Positions 31,587-41,141 of a stretch of DNA of 64,000 bases are shown here, in pieces. The DNA is taken from positions 41,950 through 105,949 of the forward strand of contig NZ_JAFCLU010000024.1 in the NCBI RefSeq assembly GCF_018130385.1, in the 5' to 3' direction. The notes under the pieces were generated by a model. It made no database searches and was not told the DNA's origin. It saw nothing but the letters and a program-made list of their open reading frames with translations. Source of the stretch: Bradyrhizobium sp. AUGA SZCCT0283. Lineage in GTDB: Bacteria > Pseudomonadota > Alphaproteobacteria > Rhizobiales > Xanthobacteraceae. A program made the position numbers and the translations under genes. The stretch's first letter is position 1. The number at the start of each line of letters is the position of its first letter.

Positions 31587-33203
31587 TCACGCGCTGGCGG
31601 CAAATTCCTGATGCCGGCCGGGCGCGGCGTCGAACAATGCCCTGGTGTACTCGTGCTGGGGCGCGGCAAAAACCTCCGCCGTGGCGCCCTGTTCGACAAT
31701 CACTCCGCGCTGCATGACCGCGATCCGGTCACAAACCTGGGCCGCTACCCGCAGATCGTGGGTGATGAACAGCACCGCCAAATTAAACTTGCGGCGCACC
31801 TCATCCAGAAGCTTCAGCACCTGATCCTGCACGGAGACGTCGAGCGCCGATACCGGCTCGTCGCCGATCAGCAATTCAGGCTCCATCGCCAGCGCCCGCG
31901 CAATACAGATCCGCTGGCGCTGGCCGCCGGAGAACTGATGCGGGAAGCGATCGATCGCAGCCGGCGGCAGATGCACCACGGCCATCAGGTCGCGCGCGCG
32001 CTGCAACGCCTCCTTGCGGCTGAGGCCAAAATTCATCGGGCCCTCGATGATCGCCTCGCCGACCGTGCGGCGCGGATTGAGCGATCGGTACGGGTCCTGG
32101 AAGATGAACTGAATGCGCCGGCGCATCGGGCGGAATTTCGCTTCCCGCATCGCCGCGATATCGACGCCGTCGATCTTGATGCCGCCGGCTGAGGTATCGA
32201 CCAGCCGCGCGACGCAGCGCGCCACCGTCGATTTGCCGGAGCCGGATTCGCCGACAATGCCCAGCGTTTCGCCGCGCCGGATCGTCAGCGAGACGTCCTT
32301 GACCGCGGCGACCACGCGCGCCTTTGGTTGGAACAGCGAGCGCTTGCCATAGGTCTTGAAAAGATTCTCGGTCTGCAGAACCACCGGACCCGTCACCGGC
32401 GACCGCTTCGGCGGCGTCATGCTCGGCACCGCGGCCAGCAGCATCTTGGTATAGTCCTCGCGCGGATTCCGCAGCAGCTCTTCGCAGGGGCCCTGCTCCA
32501 CGATCCGGCCCATCTGCATCACCACGACACGGTCGGCGATCTCGGAGACGACGCCGAAATCATGGGTGATGAACAGCACGCCGGTTTTGGTGCGCCCCTG
32601 CATTTCCCGCACGAGCTTGAGGATCTGCGCCTGCGTGGTGACGTCGAGCGCCGTGGTCGGCTCGTCGGCAATCAGCAGCGCCGGATCGAGCACCAGCGCC
32701 GCCGCGATCATGATCCGCTGGCGCTGGCCGCCGGAGAGCTGGTGCGGATAGGCGTCGATCATCTGTTCGGGATCGGGCAAATGCACCGCGCGCATGATCT
32801 CGAGCACGCGCGCGCGCTGCTCCTTCTGGTCCAGGCTGGTGTGGATCTCCAGCACTTCGCGGATCTGGTCGCCGACCCGCTCGACCGGATTGAGCGCGGT
32901 CATCGGCTCCTGGAACACCATGGCCATGCGGGTGCCGCGGATCGCACGCAACTCGGTGTCGGATTTGGTGAGCAGTTGATCGCCCTGCAGCCGGATCGAT
33001 CCGCTCTCGACCTGCATCGCCCCCTTCGGCAGCAGGCCCATGACGGCCTGCGCCGTCACCGACTTGCCGGAGCCGGATTCGCCGACCACGCAGACGATCT
33101 CGTCGGCACCGACGGTCAGGTTGATGCCCTGCACCGCATGCGTCCTGTCGCCTCCGTTGATGGCGACCGAAAGATTCGAGACTTCGAGGACAGTGTTGCT
33201 CAC
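31587..33203 (-). CDS. Dipeptide/oligopeptide ABC transporter, fused double ATP-binding protein
   Basis: A 538-residue protein with two complete ABC domains in DppD-DppF order, like GsiA. Domain 1 (about 1-255) has GESGSGKSVT, LSGGQRQRI and LLIADEPTTALD. Domain 2 (about 275-530) has GESGSGKSTV, FSGGQRQRI and LLIGDEPVSALD. Each is followed by the oligopeptide-specific C-terminal extension (NPREDYTKMLL; APQHEYTRALF). It powers the two permeases encoded upstream on the same strand. GTG start at 33203, directly behind the permease stop. Last gene of the importer operon. Confidence 0.93.
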   Translation of the reverse strand: MSNTVLEVSNLSVAINGGDRTHAVQGINLTVGADEIVCVVGESGSGKSVTAQAVMGLLPKGAMQVESGSIRLQGDQLLTKSDTELRAIRGTRMAMVFQEPMTALNPVERVGDQIREVLEIHTSLDQKEQRARVLEIMRAVHLPDPEQMIDAYPHQLSGGQRQRIMIAAALVLDPALLIADEPTTALDVTTQAQILKLVREMQGRTKTGVLFITHDFGVVSEIADRVVVMQMGRIVEQGPCEELLRNPREDYTKMLLAAVPSMTPPKRSPVTGPVVLQTENLFKTYGKRSLFQPKARVVAAVKDVSLTIRRGETLGIVGESGSGKSTVARCVARLVDTSAGGIKIDGVDIAAMREAKFRPMRRRIQFIFQDPYRSLNPRRTVGEAIIEGPMNFGLSRKEALQRARDLMAVVHLPPAAIDRFPHQFSGGQRQRICIARALAMEPELLIGDEPVSALDVSVQDQVLKLLDEVRRKFNLAVLFITHDLRVAAQVCDRIAVMQRGVIVEQGATAEVFAAPQHEYTRALFDAAPGRHQEFAASA

Positions 33204-33204
33204 A

Positions 33205-34128
33205 TCACACCCGCTTCGCCATCTTGGGATCGAGCGTATCGCGCAAGCCGTCGCCAAGAACGTTGACGGCGAGGATCGTGAGCGCAAGGCACACACCGGG
33301 ATAGATGATATTGTGCGGATAGAGGCTGAAGACCTGCCGGCCCTCGGCCATGATGTTGCCCCAGGTCGGCACCTCCGGCGGCACGCCGATGCCGAGGAAC
33401 GACAGGATGGCCTCGATCAGAATGGCCGACGCGCAAATGAAGGTGCCCTGCACGATCATGGGCGCGATCGTGTTGGGCAACACATGCCGCCACAGCAGTT
33501 TCGGGGTAGAGGTGCCGAGCGTCACCGCCGCCTCGACATAGGGCTCCTCGCGCACACTGAGCACGATAGAGCGCACGAGCCGGACCACGCCCGGAATCTG
33601 CGGAACCGTGATGGCGATGATCACCGTCCACACGCTGGAACGGAAAAGCGACACCATGGCGATCGCCAGCAGAATGGCCGGAATTGCCATCAACCCGTCC
33701 ATGATCCGCATGATGACGGCGTCGAGCATGCGGAAGAAGCCGGCGAGCAGACCGATGAACAGGCCACAGGCGACGCTGATCAGCGCCACCGAGATGCCGA
33801 CAAAAAGCGAGACGCGCGCGCCATAGACCACGCGGCTGTAGACGTCACGTCCGAGGCTGTCCGTGCCGAACTTGGCGATCATCTTGATGCGTTCGCCGGT
33901 ATCCGTCCGCATCGTGATTTCGGCGCCGGGGACCTTGTTTCGTGCGATCGGGCTGATCGCCGTCGGATCGATGGTTCCGAGCGAGGGTGCCAACAACCCC
34001 ATCAGCAATACGATCGTAATGACGGCGGTGCCGAACACCACGCCCGGGTTGCGCAGCAATTTGCGATACGCGGCGGGCTTGACCGGGCTCGCCGGCAGCA
34101 CGGGTTCGAGGATCGTCGCGTCGGCCAT
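33205..34128 (-). CDS. Dipeptide-type ABC transporter permease (DppC-like)
   Basis: A 307-residue inner-membrane permease. The N-terminal OppC/DppC domain helix (NPGVVFGTAVITIVLLMGLLA) is followed by the periplasmic loop GTDSLGRDVYSRVVYGARVSL, the hallmark of DppC-type subunits, then five more helices and the coupling loop EPYVEAAVTLGTSTPKLLWRHVLPN. Its start codon overlaps the stop of the DppB-like gene by one base (TGATG), so translation is coupled. It pairs with that protein to form the translocation channel. Confidence 0.94.
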   Translation of the reverse strand: MADATILEPVLPASPVKPAAYRKLLRNPGVVFGTAVITIVLLMGLLAPSLGTIDPTAISPIARNKVPGAEITMRTDTGERIKMIAKFGTDSLGRDVYSRVVYGARVSLFVGISVALISVACGLFIGLLAGFFRMLDAVIMRIMDGLMAIPAILLAIAMVSLFRSSVWTVIIAITVPQIPGVVRLVRSIVLSVREEPYVEAAVTLGTSTPKLLWRHVLPNTIAPMIVQGTFICASAILIEAILSFLGIGVPPEVPTWGNIMAEGRQVFSLYPHNIIYPGVCLALTILAVNVLGDGLRDTLDPKMAKRV

Positions 34129-35075
34129 CAGTAGCGGATCCTTGGATCGAGGATTGTGTAAACCATATCAACCGCAAGGTTGATCATGACGTAGACGAAC
34201 GAAAACAGCAGAATGACCGCCTGGATCGTCGGATAATCGCGCGCCAGCACCGCATCCACCGTGAGCCTGCCAAGGCCGGGGATCGTGAACACGCTCTCGG
34301 TAACGACGACGCCGCCGATCAGGAGCGCCACGCCAAGTCCGATCACCGTGACGATCGGGACGGCGGCATTGCGCAGCGCATGACGGAACAGCACCTTTCG
34401 CTCGGATTGTCCCTTGGCCCGCGCGGTGCGGATATAGTCTTCCGACAGCACTTCCAGCACGCTGGTGCGCGTCATGCGCGCGATCAGCGCGATATAAATC
34501 ACCGACAAGGTCACCGACGGCAGGATCAGCCGCTGCACCCAGCCGCCAACCCCCTCCGAGATTCGCTGATAGCCCTGCACCGGCAGCCAGTTCAAATAGA
34601 CCGCGAACAAATAGATCAGGAGGTAGCCGATCACGAACACGGGCACGGAAAAGCCGAGCACCGAAAAGCCCATTACGATGCGGTCGATCCACGAACCGTG
34701 CCGGTGCGCTGCCAGCACGCCGAGCGGAACGGCGACGAACACCGCGATCAGGATCGTGAACAGAGCGAGCGACAGGGTCGGCTCGATGCGTTCGCCGATA
34801 AGCGCGGCCACCGTCTTCTTGAAGAAGAAGCTCTCGCCGAAATTACCGGTCAGCACCCGGCCCGACCAGATCACGAACTGCTCGATCATCGGCCGGTCGA
34901 GGCCGAGTTGGCTGCGGATCTGCGCCACCTGTTCGGTGGTGGCGTTGTCGCCGGCGATGATCGCCGCGGGATCGGAAGGTGTCAGGCGCAGCATCAGGAA
35001 GATGAAAACCGCAACCACTAGCATCACGGGGATCGTGCCGAGCAATCGGCGAAAGAGATAGCCATACATCGACAT
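34128..35075 (-). CDS. Dipeptide-type ABC transporter permease (DppB-like)
   Basis: A 315-residue DppB/OppB-type permease. The first helix MYGYLFRRLLGTIPVMLVVA is followed by the periplasmic loop TPSDPAAIIAGDNATTEQVA with its conserved Pro-Asp, then five helices and the coupling loop VLSEDYIRTARAKGQSERKV. These features distinguish B- from C-type subunits. It lies 61 bp after the binding-protein gene. Together with the DppC-like protein and the fused ATPase it forms an importer of di- or oligopeptides or a chemically similar ligand. Confidence 0.94.
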   Translation of the reverse strand: MSMYGYLFRRLLGTIPVMLVVAVFIFLMLRLTPSDPAAIIAGDNATTEQVAQIRSQLGLDRPMIEQFVIWSGRVLTGNFGESFFFKKTVAALIGERIEPTLSLALFTILIAVFVAVPLGVLAAHRHGSWIDRIVMGFSVLGFSVPVFVIGYLLIYLFAVYLNWLPVQGYQRISEGVGGWVQRLILPSVTLSVIYIALIARMTRTSVLEVLSEDYIRTARAKGQSERKVLFRHALRNAAVPIVTVIGLGVALLIGGVVVTESVFTIPGLGRLTVDAVLARDYPTIQAVILLFSFVYVMINLAVDMVYTILDPRIRY

Positions 35076-35135
35076 GGACGCGCGATCCTCAAAAAGAGAA
35101 CGGGCGGCGGCGAACCGCCGCCCGCCCTCGTTGCG

Positions 35136-36710
35136 TTACTTGGTGATTTCCACGTTCCAGAAAACCGGAATCGGTGAAATCACGTAGCCCTTGACGTTCT
35201 TGCGCATCGCCGCCGGCTGGACGTACTCGCCAACCGGAATCTCCGGCGTAAACTCGATCACGCGGAGCTGCACGGCTTCGGCAATCGCCTTCTGCTTGGC
35301 GGGATCGGTCTCGCGCGCGAAATCGTCACGCAGCTTCTCCAGTTGCGCATCGCAGGGCCAGCCGAACGACGCCTTTTCGCAAGACGCGTTCACATAGGCC
35401 GTCGAGATCGGGTTCATCACGTCGGCGGCGACCCAGGCCGTGAGGAAGGCGTTCCAGCCGCCCGCTTCCGGCGGGTCCTTCTTGGCGCGGCGTGCGACCA
35501 GCGTCTGCCAATCCATCGACTGCATGTCGACCTTGAAGCCTGCCTTCTCCATCAGCGATTTCGCCACCGGAGCCAGGTTGGTCAGGGCCTTGAGGTCGGT
35601 GGAGTGCATCAGCACCACCGGCGTGCCGTCATAGCCGGCTTCCTTCAACAGCTCCTGCGCCTTCTTGCTGTTGGAGGTCAGCAGCCCGTCCATTCCCTTG
35701 GTGGTGGCGAACGGCGTGTCGCAGATGAACAGCGCCTTGCACGGCTTGATGTAGTTCTCGTCGCCGATGGTCGCCATCAGGAAGTCTTCCTGGTTGAAGG
35801 CATACCAAAGCGCGTGTCGGATCTTCGGATTGTCGAAGGGCTTGTGCAGGGTATTGGGGCGGAAGACGTACTGCGTTTTCGCCGCCTCCACGATATTAAC
35901 GTTCGGATCCTTCTTCAGGGTGGGAAGCAGGTCGTGGCTGGGCTGCTCGACGTAGTCGATCTCGCCCTTGGAAAGCGCGTTGACCGCCTGCTGCGCGTCG
36001 GAAATGGCGCGCCATTCGACGCGATCCACCTTCGCGACCTTGCCGCCCGCGAGACCGGAGGCGGGCTCGGAGCGCGGCTTGTACTTGTCGAACTTGACGT
36101 AAACGGTCTTGTCGCCGGGCTTCCATTCATCCTTGACGAAGACGAAGGGCCCCGATCCCGTAAAATCCTCGATCTGCTTATTGGGATCGGTGTCGGCGAC
36201 GCGCTTGGGCATCATGAACGGCACGTTGGACGACGGTTTTGACAGGCCAAGCAGCACGAGGCCGGTCGGTTCCTTGAGCTTGATGGTGAAAGTTTTGGCA
36301 TCGACCGCGTCGATGGAGTCGACGAAGGACATCATCTTCTGACCGAGCGAGTCCTTGACTGCCCAGCGCTTGATCGAAGCGATACAGTCTTCCGATGTCA
36401 CTGGCTTGCCGTCGTGCCACAACAGGCCTTCGCGCAACGTGAAAGTGTAGGTCTTCTTGTCGGCCGAGGTGTCGTACTTCTCGACCATCTGCGGCTTGAT
36501 CTCGCCCTTTTCATCCTGCGCGAGCAGCGTGTCGTAGATCATGTAGCCGTGGTTGCGGACGATGTAGGCCGTGGTCCAGATCGGATCCAGTATCTTCAGA
36601 TCCGAGTGCATGACGGCGCGCAACGTGGTCTGCGCTGGCGCAGGCGCTGCCATGGCCACGAGGCTGCCGACACAAGTCGCAGCAAGAATTGCTTTTTTCA
36701 ACGTGTTCAT
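35136..36710 (-). CDS. Dipeptide-type ABC transporter, periplasmic binding protein
   Basis: A 524-residue family 5 solute-binding protein. Signal peptide about residues 1-26 (AILAATCVGSLVAMAAPAPAQ). Class features include LRAVMHSDLKILDPIWTTAY, the EGLLWHDGKPVTSEDC block and FTGSGPFVFVKDEWKPGD. The ATG at 36710 has GGAGG seven bases upstream; the 188 codons open before it are not coding. First gene of the leftward importer operon, divergent from the peptidase cluster, which suggests a peptide- or amide-containing ligand. Confidence 0.94.
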   Translation of the reverse strand: MNTLKKAILAATCVGSLVAMAAPAPAQTTLRAVMHSDLKILDPIWTTAYIVRNHGYMIYDTLLAQDEKGEIKPQMVEKYDTSADKKTYTFTLREGLLWHDGKPVTSEDCIASIKRWAVKDSLGQKMMSFVDSIDAVDAKTFTIKLKEPTGLVLLGLSKPSSNVPFMMPKRVADTDPNKQIEDFTGSGPFVFVKDEWKPGDKTVYVKFDKYKPRSEPASGLAGGKVAKVDRVEWRAISDAQQAVNALSKGEIDYVEQPSHDLLPTLKKDPNVNIVEAAKTQYVFRPNTLHKPFDNPKIRHALWYAFNQEDFLMATIGDENYIKPCKALFICDTPFATTKGMDGLLTSNSKKAQELLKEAGYDGTPVVLMHSTDLKALTNLAPVAKSLMEKAGFKVDMQSMDWQTLVARRAKKDPPEAGGWNAFLTAWVAADVMNPISTAYVNASCEKASFGWPCDAQLEKLRDDFARETDPAKQKAIAEAVQLRVIEFTPEIPVGEYVQPAAMRKNVKGYVISPIPVFWNVEITK

Positions 36711-36780
36711 TCCTTCACCTCCGTTGTCGTCTCGACGCCCGAATGCCCATTGTTCGGGCCCCTGCCCGGTTTCTGACCGG

Positions 36781-36808
36781 ACTATAGGGTCGATATTCAG
36801 CTTCACAA
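36781..36808 (-). promoter_or_regulatory. Promoter of the dipeptide importer operon
   Basis: Minus strand TTGTGA (36803-36808), 16-bp spacer, TATAGT (36781-36786, five of six matches to the -10 consensus). RNA start near 36774, leader about 64 nt to the binding-protein ATG. Confidence 0.5.
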
Positions 36809-37031
36809 CACCTTTTGACCCGACGACACTGGTGACGCCGGCGCTCAGGCAGAAATCAGGACAGCCCTCCGGACAGGTCCTTTCGCGGCCGGCTTGCGCC
36901 CGCCGCCGGATGGATTGCGGTCCCGGTTTAGCTCCGCCAACACGCCTCCTCAAAAACCTACAATCAAAAATGATGCCAGAATTCCCGTTGCCCCGACCTC
37001 GCGCCGGGAAAGCCGGAAGGCGCCATGTTTT

Positions 37032-37069
37032 CCCTTTACAAATTCGCCGGCGGTCCTTCTCGTAAAGGG
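37032..37069. promoter_or_regulatory. Possible operator: CCCTTTAC / GTAAAGGG inverted repeat
   Basis: Perfect 8-bp arms separated by 22 bases, 44 bp upstream of the M20 carboxypeptidase start. The spacing of about three helical turns would allow two half-sites on one DNA face. Unproven. Confidence 0.3.
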
Positions 37070-37113
37070 TCCACACCGAACCCAAACATTCCGGCCTAAC
37101 CGGGAGCATCCAA

Positions 37114-38244
37114 ATGAATCCTGCCAACCTTCCCTTTGATTCCGACTCCATGCTGCAGGGTTTGCGGGCCTGGGTGGAATGCGAAAGCCCCACCTGGGAT
37201 GCGCGTGCGGTCGATCGCATGCTCGATCTTGCGGCGCGCGAAATGGCCATTATGGGTGCGACCATCGAACGCATCTCCGGACGGCAGGGTTTTGCCGGCT
37301 GCGTTCGCGCGCGCTTCCCTCACCCGAAGCAGGGCGAGCCTGGAATCCTGATCGCGGGCCATCTCGATACCGTCCATCCGGTCGGCACGCTGGAAAAACT
37401 GGCATGGCGGCGCGAAGGCAACAAGTGCTACGGCCCGGGCATCTTCGACATGAAGGGTGGCAACTACCTCACCCTCGAAGCCATCCGGCAACTGGCCCGC
37501 GCCGCGTTCACGACGCCGCTGCCGATCACCGTGCTGTTCACGCCGGACGAAGAGGTCGGTACGCCGTCGACCCGCGACATCATCGAAGCCGAGGCCGCCC
37601 GCAACAAATATGTGCTGGTGCCGGAGCCGGGCCGCGCCAACAACGGCGTGGTCACCGGGAGATATGCCATTGCCCGCTTCAATCTCGAAGCCATCGGCAA
37701 GCCGAGCCATGCCGGCGCCACGCTCTCATCGGGCCGCTCCGCTATCCGCGAGATGGCACGCCAGATTATCACTATCGACGGCATGACGACCGAAGATTGC
37801 ACCTTCTCGGTCGGCATCGTGCATGGCGGCCAATGGGTCAATTGCGTCGCCACCACCTGCACCGGCGAGGCGCTCAGCATGGCCAAGCGACAGGCCGACC
37901 TCGATCGCGGCGTCGAACGGATGCTCGCGCTTTCCGGGAGCAGCAATGACGTCACGTTCAAGGTCACCCGTGGTGTGACCCGGCCGGTGTGGGAACCCGA
38001 TGCCGGCACGATGGCGCTCTACGAACACGCGCGCAGCGTGGCCGGGCAAATGGGCGTCGAGCTCCCGCACGGCAGCGCCGGTGGCGGCTCCGACGGCAAT
38101 TTTACGGGCGCGATGGGCATTCCTACCCTTGATGGCCTGGGTGTTCGTGGCGCCGACGCTCATACTCTCAACGAACATATCGAGGTCGACAGCCTCGCCG
38201 AGCGTGGCCGTTTGATGGCGGGTTTGCTGGCGACACTGACGTGA
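37114..38244 (+). CDS. M20-family carboxypeptidase, glutamate-carboxypeptidase-like
   Basis: A 376-residue dizinc peptidase of the M20A (CPG2) type. Metal and catalytic residues are visible: His and Asp in AGHLDTVHPVG, bridging Asp in GPGIFDMKGG, the Glu pair in FTPDEEVGTPSTRD, a ligand in VPEPGR and the last His in DAHTLNEHIEVDSL. A dimerisation domain lies between (about 180-290). No signal peptide. It releases a C-terminal amino acid from an N-acyl or peptide substrate. First gene of the rightward cluster, divergent from the dipeptide importer. Confidence 0.92.
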   Translation: MNPANLPFDSDSMLQGLRAWVECESPTWDARAVDRMLDLAAREMAIMGATIERISGRQGFAGCVRARFPHPKQGEPGILIAGHLDTVHPVGTLEKLAWRREGNKCYGPGIFDMKGGNYLTLEAIRQLARAAFTTPLPITVLFTPDEEVGTPSTRDIIEAEAARNKYVLVPEPGRANNGVVTGRYAIARFNLEAIGKPSHAGATLSSGRSAIREMARQIITIDGMTTEDCTFSVGIVHGGQWVNCVATTCTGEALSMAKRQADLDRGVERMLALSGSSNDVTFKVTRGVTRPVWEPDAGTMALYEHARSVAGQMGVELPHGSAGGGSDGNFTGAMGIPTLDGLGVRGADAHTLNEHIEVDSLAERGRLMAGLLATLT

Positions 38245-38427
38245 GCCACGCGCAGCAAGCCGCGGCTTGGATTGCTTCCGCCTTCGCTCGTTGAGTTACG
38301 GCGAACAAGTCGCTTCGCTCGCAAGGACGGTGGGGCGGCATGCAAAACGGAATTGCTCCACGGCTTGCGCTTGCCACGATGTCACGCTTAACGTCCACCC
38401 AACGAAAAGCATTGGCCGAGACACTTA

Positions 38428-39963
38428 ATGACCCGCATCGCCGTTGGCGCCTTTCTGCACGAGACCAACACCTTCGCGCCAACCAAGGCGACCTATGAAG
38501 ATTTCGTTCACGGCGGCGGCTGGCCGTCGATGGCGCATGGCGCCGATGTCCTCAAGGTGATGCGCAAGATCAATGTCGGCCTCGCCGGATTCGTCGAGGC
38601 GGCCGAAGCCAATGGCTGGGAGCTGGTCCCGACTATCTCGGCTGCCGCCAGCCCATCGGCGCATGTCACCAAGGATGCCTTCGAACGCGTCATGAAGGCG
38701 ATGGTCGACGGCATCGCTGCGGCGGGACCGATCGACGCCGTCTATCTCGATCTGCACGGCGCCATGGTGACCGAACACCATGACGACGGCGAAGGCGAAA
38801 CGCTTGCCCGCGTCCGCAAGGTGATCGGCAAAGACCTGCCGCTGGTCGTGAGCCTCGACCTCCATGCCAACGTCTCGCCCGAGATGATGGCGCATGCGGA
38901 TGCACTCATTGCCTACCGCACCTATCCCCATATCGACATGGCCGACACCGGGCGTGCCTGTGCAAGACACCTCGCGCTGATGCTGAAGACGAAGGCGCGC
39001 TTTGCAAAAGCGTTCCGGCAACTGCCGTTCCTGATCCCGATCTCCTGGCAATGCACCAACGACCAGCCGACCAAGGGCATCTATCAAAAGCTCGCGGCGC
39101 TCGAAAGCGACGCGGTGCCGACGCTGTCCTTTGCGCCGGGCTTTCCGGCTGCGGATTTCCAGGATTGCGGGCCGAGCCTGTTTGCCTATGGAAGGACGCA
39201 AGCCGATGCCGATGCAGCCGCCGACAAATTGGTGGCGCTGGTCGAAAGCCACGAAGACGATTTCGACGGCCGCATCTATTCGCCCGATGACGGCGTGCGT
39301 CTCGCCATGGAGCTTGCAAAATCGGCAACCAGGCCGATCGTCATCGCCGACACCCAGGACAATCCCGGCGCCGGCGGCGATTCCGACACCACGGGCATGC
39401 TGCGCGCGCTGGTGCGCAACAGGGCGTCCGGCGCCGCCACCGGCGTGATCTACGATCCGGAGTCGGCCAGGGCCGCGCACGCGGCCGGCGTCGGCGCCAC
39501 GGTCACGCTGGATCTCGGCGGCAAGTCCGGCATTCCCGGCGACGCGCCATACAAGGAAAGCTTCGTTGTCGAGAAGCTGTCGGACGGAAAGTTCGTGGCG
39601 ACCGGCCCCTACTACGGCGGACGCGACATGGACATGGGACTGTCGGCCTGCCTGCGCATTGGTAACGTCCGCGTGGTCGTCGGCTCCTACAAGGCGCAGC
39701 TCGCGGACCAGTCGATGTACCGCTATGTCGGCATCGAGCCGACCGAGCAGAAAATCCTGGTCAACAAGAGCTCGGTGCATTTCCGCGCTGATTTCGAACC
39801 GATCGCCGAAAAATTGCTGATCTGCGCCGCGCCCGGCGCGATGCCCGCCGATACGGCGGCGCTGCCCTGGACACGGCTGCGTCCGGGCATCCGCATCAAG
39901 CCCAACGGCCCTGCCTTCACCCCATCCGCCCAATCTCGCTCAACATCTCCAGTCACGGGATAA
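38428..39963 (+). CDS. M81-family metallopeptidase (MlrC-like)
   Basis: A 511-residue protein of the M81/MlrC family. The N-terminal domain (about 1-290) has AVGAFLHETNTFAP at the start, VYLDLHGAMVTEHHDDGEGE and LDLHANVSPEMMAHADALI with candidate Zn ligands. The C-terminal domain (about 300-490) has IADTQDNPGAGGDSDTTGML. MlrC was named for the last step of microcystin breakdown, but most family members sit, as here, in peptide or amide uptake loci and have other substrates. The next gene starts 5 bp after its stop. Confidence 0.9.
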   Translation: MTRIAVGAFLHETNTFAPTKATYEDFVHGGGWPSMAHGADVLKVMRKINVGLAGFVEAAEANGWELVPTISAAASPSAHVTKDAFERVMKAMVDGIAAAGPIDAVYLDLHGAMVTEHHDDGEGETLARVRKVIGKDLPLVVSLDLHANVSPEMMAHADALIAYRTYPHIDMADTGRACARHLALMLKTKARFAKAFRQLPFLIPISWQCTNDQPTKGIYQKLAALESDAVPTLSFAPGFPAADFQDCGPSLFAYGRTQADADAAADKLVALVESHEDDFDGRIYSPDDGVRLAMELAKSATRPIVIADTQDNPGAGGDSDTTGMLRALVRNRASGAATGVIYDPESARAAHAAGVGATVTLDLGGKSGIPGDAPYKESFVVEKLSDGKFVATGPYYGGRDMDMGLSACLRIGNVRVVVGSYKAQLADQSMYRYVGIEPTEQKILVNKSSVHFRADFEPIAEKLLICAAPGAMPADTAALPWTRLRPGIRIKPNGPAFTPSAQSRSTSPVTG

Positions 39964-39968
39964 CAGAC

Positions 39969-41141
39969 ATGCCCACCATCGACCGCATCGACGGCTATGC
40001 CGAAGAACTCACCGCCATCAGACGCGATCTGCATGCCCATCCCGAGATCGGCTTCGAGGAAGTGCGTACCTCCGGCATTGTCGCGGAGAAGCTGAAGGGA
40101 TGGGGCATTGAGGTGCATCGCGGCCTCGGCGGCACCGGCGTGATCGGCGTGCTCAAGGGCAAGGGCAATGGCGGCAAGCGCATCGGCTTGCGCGCCGACA
40201 TGGACGCGCTGCCGATGGAAGAGAACACCAACCTGAAATGGCGCTCGACCATTCCCGGCCGCTTCCACGGCTGCGGCCATGACGGCCACACCACCATGCT
40301 GCTCGGCACCGCGCGCTATCTGGCGGAGACGAAGAATTTCGACGGCACCGTACATTTCATCTTCCAGCCCGCCGAGGAAGGCCTCGGCGGCGCGCGCGCC
40401 ATGATCAAGGACGGCCTGTTTGAGAAATTTCCCTGCGACGAAGTTTACGGGCTGCACAACGCGCCAGACCTGAACCACGGTGAGATCGCGATCCTGCCGG
40501 GCCCGGCGATGGCCGGCGCCGACTTCTTCGACATCGCCATCCAGGGCTACGGCGCGCATGGCGCGATGCCGGAACGTTCCAAGGACGCGGTGGTGATCGC
40601 GACCACGCTGGCGCAGGCGCTGCAGACCATTGTCAGCCGCAACGTCGATCCCCTGAAGGCGGCGGTGCTGTCGATCACCCAGATTCACGCGGGCTCCGCC
40701 TATAATGTAATTCCCGGCGACGCCAAGCTGTGCGGCACGGTACGCGCGTTCGACGACGGCGTGCGCGCGCTGATCCGTGAACGCATGCGCGCGATCAGCG
40801 CCGGCATTGCCGCGACCTTCCAGTGCGAAATATCCGTCGATATCCGCGATGGTTTCAGCGTGCTGGTCAACGAGGAGGAGCAGTCCAGGGTGGTCGAGGC
40901 GGTGGCGAAGACCGTGGTCGATCCGGCCAATGTGTTCACGCGCTCGACGCCGAAGATGGGAAGCGAGGATTTCGCCGACATGATGCAGGTGGTGCCCGGC
41001 GCCTATTTCTGGATCGGCCATGACGGCTCGGTGCCGGTGCACAATCCCGGCTATTTCCTCGACGACAAGATCCTGCCGATCGGCGCCAGCATGTTCGCCC
41101 GCATCATTGAAACCCGTTTGCCGGTAGGTTCGCATGCATAA
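39969..41141 (+). CDS. M20D amidohydrolase (hippurate hydrolase/aminoacylase-like)
   Basis: A 390-residue M20D enzyme. It has RRDLHAHPEIGFEE near the N terminus, GLRADMDALPMEE, the metal-binding GCGHDGHTTMLLG, FQPAEEGLGGARAMI with the catalytic Glu, and MGSEDFADMMQVVPGAYFWIG near the end. It hydrolyses N-acyl amino acids to the free amino acid and carboxylate. It is 5 bp downstream of the MlrC-like gene and overlaps the amidase start by 8 bp, so the three are translationally linked. Unlike the first M20 enzyme of the cluster it has the indole-acetyl/hippurate-type signature. Confidence 0.93.
   Translation: MPTIDRIDGYAEELTAIRRDLHAHPEIGFEEVRTSGIVAEKLKGWGIEVHRGLGGTGVIGVLKGKGNGGKRIGLRADMDALPMEENTNLKWRSTIPGRFHGCGHDGHTTMLLGTARYLAETKNFDGTVHFIFQPAEEGLGGARAMIKDGLFEKFPCDEVYGLHNAPDLNHGEIAILPGPAMAGADFFDIAIQGYGAHGAMPERSKDAVVIATTLAQALQTIVSRNVDPLKAAVLSITQIHAGSAYNVIPGDAKLCGTVRAFDDGVRALIRERMRAISAGIAATFQCEISVDIRDGFSVLVNEEEQSRVVEAVAKTVVDPANVFTRSTPKMGSEDFADMMQVVPGAYFWIGHDGSVPVHNPGYFLDDKILPIGASMFARIIETRLPVGSHA

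Larger units (their letters stand above)
36711..37113. other. Divergent control region between importer and peptidase operons
   Basis: 403 bp without a gene. It holds a likely leftward promoter (36781-36808) and, nearer the rightward start, an inverted repeat CCCTTTAC (37032-37039) / GTAAAGGG (37062-37069) whose arms are 30 bp apart centre to centre. No regulator gene is next to it. Confidence 0.5.

Noticed and set aside
38425..39933. 502-residue minus-strand frame opposite the MlrC-like gene
   Set aside because: Shadow frame produced by GC-rich third positions. The plus strand has clear family motifs and operon spacing.
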